Assembly (NCBI GenBank): GCA_035562735.1
Contig: DATMWB010000024.1
Location: 1-6,572, forward strand
DNA: 6,572 nucleotides
From: UBA12158 sp035562735
Lineage (GTDB): Bacteria; Patescibacteriota; Microgenomatia; UBA12405
Direction: 5' to 3'
The notes under the pieces were generated by a model. It had not been told where the DNA came from, searched no databases, and saw only the letters and a program-made list of their open reading frames with translations. Position 1 is the first letter of the stretch. Every line of letters begins with the position of its first letter. This document shows, in pieces, positions 4,818-6,572 of the stretch. The position numbers and the translations under genes are program-made.

Positions 4818-4916
4818 ATGAAATGCTTTAATCAAGACTGTCTATCCTTGCTTTCAAAGTTTTTCAAAAAGATTCATAGTCAGATTTGTAGTAGTGCCAA
4901 AAGTTGCCAAAACTAA
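4818..4916 (+). CDS. Possible cysteine-rich microprotein after thioredoxin
   Basis: An ATG eight bases after the thioredoxin stop opens a 32-codon frame ending at TAA 4914-4916. The product would have four cysteines (residues 3, 8, 24 and 30) and a basic middle, KFFKKIH (14-20), with no signal peptide. It fills most of the otherwise empty gap between thioredoxin and the pilus ATPase. There is no Shine-Dalgarno, although coupling to thioredoxin termination is possible. Four Cys in 32 residues, next to a thiol-sensing operon, makes it worth recording, but a frame this short can arise by chance. I do not recognise a homologue. Confidence 0.25.
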   Translation: MKCFNQDCLSLLSKFFKKIHSQICSSAKSCQN

Positions 4917-4934
4917 AAAATAGCCATCAAGATT

Positions 4935-4943
4935 TGCTATTCT
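4935..4943 (+). promoter_or_regulatory. Putative extended -10 promoter of the pilus ATPase gene
   Basis: TG-C-TATTCT forms a TGn extended -10 whose core (4938-4943) ends six bases before ATG 4950, again predicting a leaderless start. No correctly spaced -35 is seen; the TTGCCA at 4904-4909 is 28 bases away. A weak hairpin, AATAGC (4919-4924) with GCTATT (4936-4941), overlaps it. Confidence 0.45.
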
Positions 4944-4949
4944 TAATAG

Positions 4950-6572
4950 ATGTCATCTCTCACTGCCCAAGAGATTATTAATCTTCTTCAAAAAAACAAA
5001 ATTTCCACTCAAAAGGAGTTGGCGGAATTAAGTAGCTTTGCTGAAAAAAACAAGCTAACTTTTCCCGAGGCTTTAATCCAACGGGATATTATTTCTGACG
5101 AAGAATTGGGCAAATTGTTGGCCTCTCATTTCAGTCTTCCCTTTGTCAATCTTTCAAAACTAGTTATCCCTCCCGAGGCCTTTGATAGTATTCCATTCTC
5201 ATTAGCCGAAAAATATAAAATCGTCATTTTTAGTCGTGATGACAAGCTTCTCAAAATTGCTACCTCAGCTCCTCCGGTCAACTCAGAAATTTTAGAAAAT
5301 ATTGCCAAAAAAACTGGCCTAAAAGTCGAGCTTTACTATTCCGGTGAAATTGATGTCGAAAATGTTCTTCAAAATCATCGTCAGGATCTTCAAAGTACTT
5401 TTGAAAAATTACTCAAAGATGGGGTAACTACTACAAATGTCGACGGCACTGACGACCCGCCAGTTGAAAAAATTGTCAACCTTCTTATTGAAACCGCCTA
5501 TCATGAAAAAACTTCCGATATTCACATCGAACCACAGGAAAAAAATGCCATAATTCGTTTTCGTATCGACGGTATTTTAAGTGATGTTTTAACTGTCCCC
5601 AAGCTTCTTCATGATCGTCTCGTTACTCGTATCAAAGTCATGTCGAGTCTTCGTACCGACGAACATTTGAGCGCTCAGGATGGCAAGATAAAATTTCACA
5701 CCAAGGAAGTTTATTTTGACCTTCGTGTTTCAATTATTCCCATTGTAGACGGCGAAAAAGTAGTTATGCGTTTACTTACCAGCAACCTTGGCGATTTTGG
5801 TCTCTCTGACCTTGGTATGAATGAAAAAGACATGGAAAAAGTCAAAAACGCCTTCAACAAATCTTATGGCATGTTGCTTTCTACTGGACCGACCGGCTCT
5901 GGAAAAACCTCCTCCATCTATTCCATTTTAAAAATCCTAAATGCTCGAGAAAAAAATATAACTACTATCGAGGACCCTGTTGAATATCGTATCGTTGGTG
6001 CCAACCAAATTCAGGTAAACAACCGCACCAACCTCACCTTTGCCAACGGTCTTCGCTCCATCCTTCGCCAAGATCCAAATATTATCTTTGTCGGAGAAAT
6101 CCGCGACAATGAAACTGCTGGTATTGCCATCAATGCTGCTCTCACCGGACATTTGGTTTTATCAACTCTTCACACCAACACCGCTGCTGCAGCCATTTCT
6201 CGTTTTATTGATATGGATGTCGAACCATTTTTGGTTGCCTCCACAGTATCTGTAATAGTTGGCCAACGTTTGGTCCGCCGAATTTGTGACAAGTGTCGGG
6301 TATCTTTTACTATCACCCGCGACGAACTTCTAAAAAGTCTTTCCGAAGATATGATCACCAAGCACTATATCCCCGTTGGAAAAAACAAAGAGATTCGAAT
6401 ATATAAAGGTAAGGGTTGTAAATTTTGCCATAACACCGGCTACACTGGCCGTATTGGTCTCTTTGAAGTTTTAGAAGTCAGCAAAAAAATCCGTGAATTA
6501 ATTGCCAAAAGGGTTGGTACCGATGAGATCTTAGACCAAGCTAAAAAAGAGGGTTTCAACACCATGCAAGAC
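4950..6572 (+). CDS. pilB: Type IV pilus assembly ATPase PilB (GspE/PulE family), 3' end cut by window
   Basis: The frame stays open from ATG 4950 to the window edge, giving 541 codons with no stop. Residues 1 to about 150 form an MshEN/T2SSE N-terminal domain (AQEIINLLQKNKIS; SDEELGKLLASHFSLPFV). The ATPase core has the DIHIEP stretch (about 191-196), Walker A GPTGSGKT (313-320), the Asp box IEDPVEY (340-346), Walker B IIFVGEIRD (378-386) and the His box GHLVLSTLHTN (400-410). Two CxxC pairs (Cys446/449 and Cys490/493) are the zinc-binding tetracysteine site of PilB/GspE extension ATPases, followed by GYTGRIGLFEVL. The protein forms a cytoplasmic hexamer that powers pilin polymerisation at the inner-membrane platform. 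PilB proteins are usually about 560-580 residues, so only the last few dozen codons are missing. PilB is preferred over GspE because pili are the usual use in such small genomes, but the sequence alone does not separate them. Downstream pilT or pilC would be expected. Confidence 0.93.
   Translation, partial: MSSLTAQEIINLLQKNKISTQKELAELSSFAEKNKLTFPEALIQRDIISDEELGKLLASHFSLPFVNLSKLVIPPEAFDSIPFSLAEKYKIVIFSRDDKLLKIATSAPPVNSEILENIAKKTGLKVELYYSGEIDVENVLQNHRQDLQSTFEKLLKDGVTTTNVDGTDDPPVEKIVNLLIETAYHEKTSDIHIEPQEKNAIIRFRIDGILSDVLTVPKLLHDRLVTRIKVMSSLRTDEHLSAQDGKIKFHTKEVYFDLRVSIIPIVDGEKVVMRLLTSNLGDFGLSDLGMNEKDMEKVKNAFNKSYGMLLSTGPTGSGKTSSIYSILKILNAREKNITTIEDPVEYRIVGANQIQVNNRTNLTFANGLRSILRQDPNIIFVGEIRDNETAGIAINAALTGHLVLSTLHTNTAAAAISRFIDMDVEPFLVASTVSVIVGQRLVRRICDKCRVSFTITRDELLKSLSEDMITKHYIPVGKNKEIRIYKGKGCKFCHNTGYTGRIGLFEVLEVSKKIRELIAKRVGTDEILDQAKKEGFNTMQD

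Noticed and set aside
4919..4941. AATAGC/GCTATT hairpin as a terminator before pilB
   Set aside because: The stem is six AT-rich pairs with an 11-base loop and no T tract; it also overlaps the likely -10 of pilB.
4810..4949. Riboswitch or structured RNA between thioredoxin and pilB
   Set aside because: Only weak imperfect pairings are visible (for example CTGTCTAT at 4838 with ATAGTCAG at 4876), matching no riboswitch class I know.
5937..6361. Three open frames (5937-6152, 6040-6255, 6170-6361) inside the pilus ATPase region
   Set aside because: They are shadows of pilB, whose frame holds Walker A, Walker B, His box and CxxC motifs.
5..6572. Alternative code with TGA read as an amino acid, as in some candidate-phyla lineages
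   Set aside because: All recognised proteins end at normal family lengths under the standard code, and the two minus-strand genes end at TGA in a tight overlap or at the expected length.
1..6572. CRISPR array, insertion sequence, tRNA or attachment site
   Set aside because: No regularly spaced repeats, transposase or integrase motifs, terminal repeats or cloverleaf-like sequence were seen on either strand.

Overview
The window reads as a compact, AT-rich bacterial chromosome segment. My best guess for the host is a member of the Patescibacteria (candidate phyla radiation). This rests on the short intergenic gaps, the near absence of Shine-Dalgarno sites, a membrane-anchored single-cluster ferredoxin, and a sigma/membrane-protein pair of a style I associate with those genomes; there is no rRNA or marker gene to prove it. 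The standard code fits: TGA is a stop and no gene needs it read through. No tRNA, rRNA, insertion sequence, prophage or CRISPR array is visible.

Layout. On the minus strand (5-636), a membrane-anchored 4Fe-4S ferredoxin overlaps by 4 bases a small three-helix membrane protein with cytochrome-b-like histidines. Diverging from it on the plus strand are an ECF sigma factor (714-1298) and an overlapping membrane protein that is a candidate anti-sigma factor (1270-1941). Next come a membrane-anchored ferritin-like DUF2202 protein with two ExxH iron motifs (1976-2569), and a small exported protein with a Gly/Met/His tail (2653-3021), closed by a strong terminator at 3038-3065. A two-gene membrane operon follows: DUF2177 (3088-3480) and DUF1295 (3468-4241). 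After it is a CsoR-family repressor with CstR-type cysteines (4251-4490) overlapping a thioredoxin (4474-4809), then a possible 32-residue cysteine-rich microprotein (4818-4916). The last gene is the PilB/GspE-type pilus ATPase (4950 onward), cut by the window edge.

How they may work together. The sigma factor gene and the exported-protein gene share an 11-base box, a fixed 12-base gap and a TTGTAT box. This suggests an autoregulated ECF regulon that includes the exported protein. Its neighbours (extracytoplasmic ferritin-like protein, membrane ferredoxin, haem-type membrane protein) point to envelope redox or metal stress. The repressor-thioredoxin operon looks like a separate thiol or persulfide-sensing circuit. 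Its G-tract operator sits between a perfect TTGACA and a -10 box, inside the last codons of the upstream gene. Several transcription-unit heads have a TAnnnT box 5-7 bases before the start codon, which suggests leaderless mRNAs. The only strong Shine-Dalgarno is at an operon-internal start (1260-1266).
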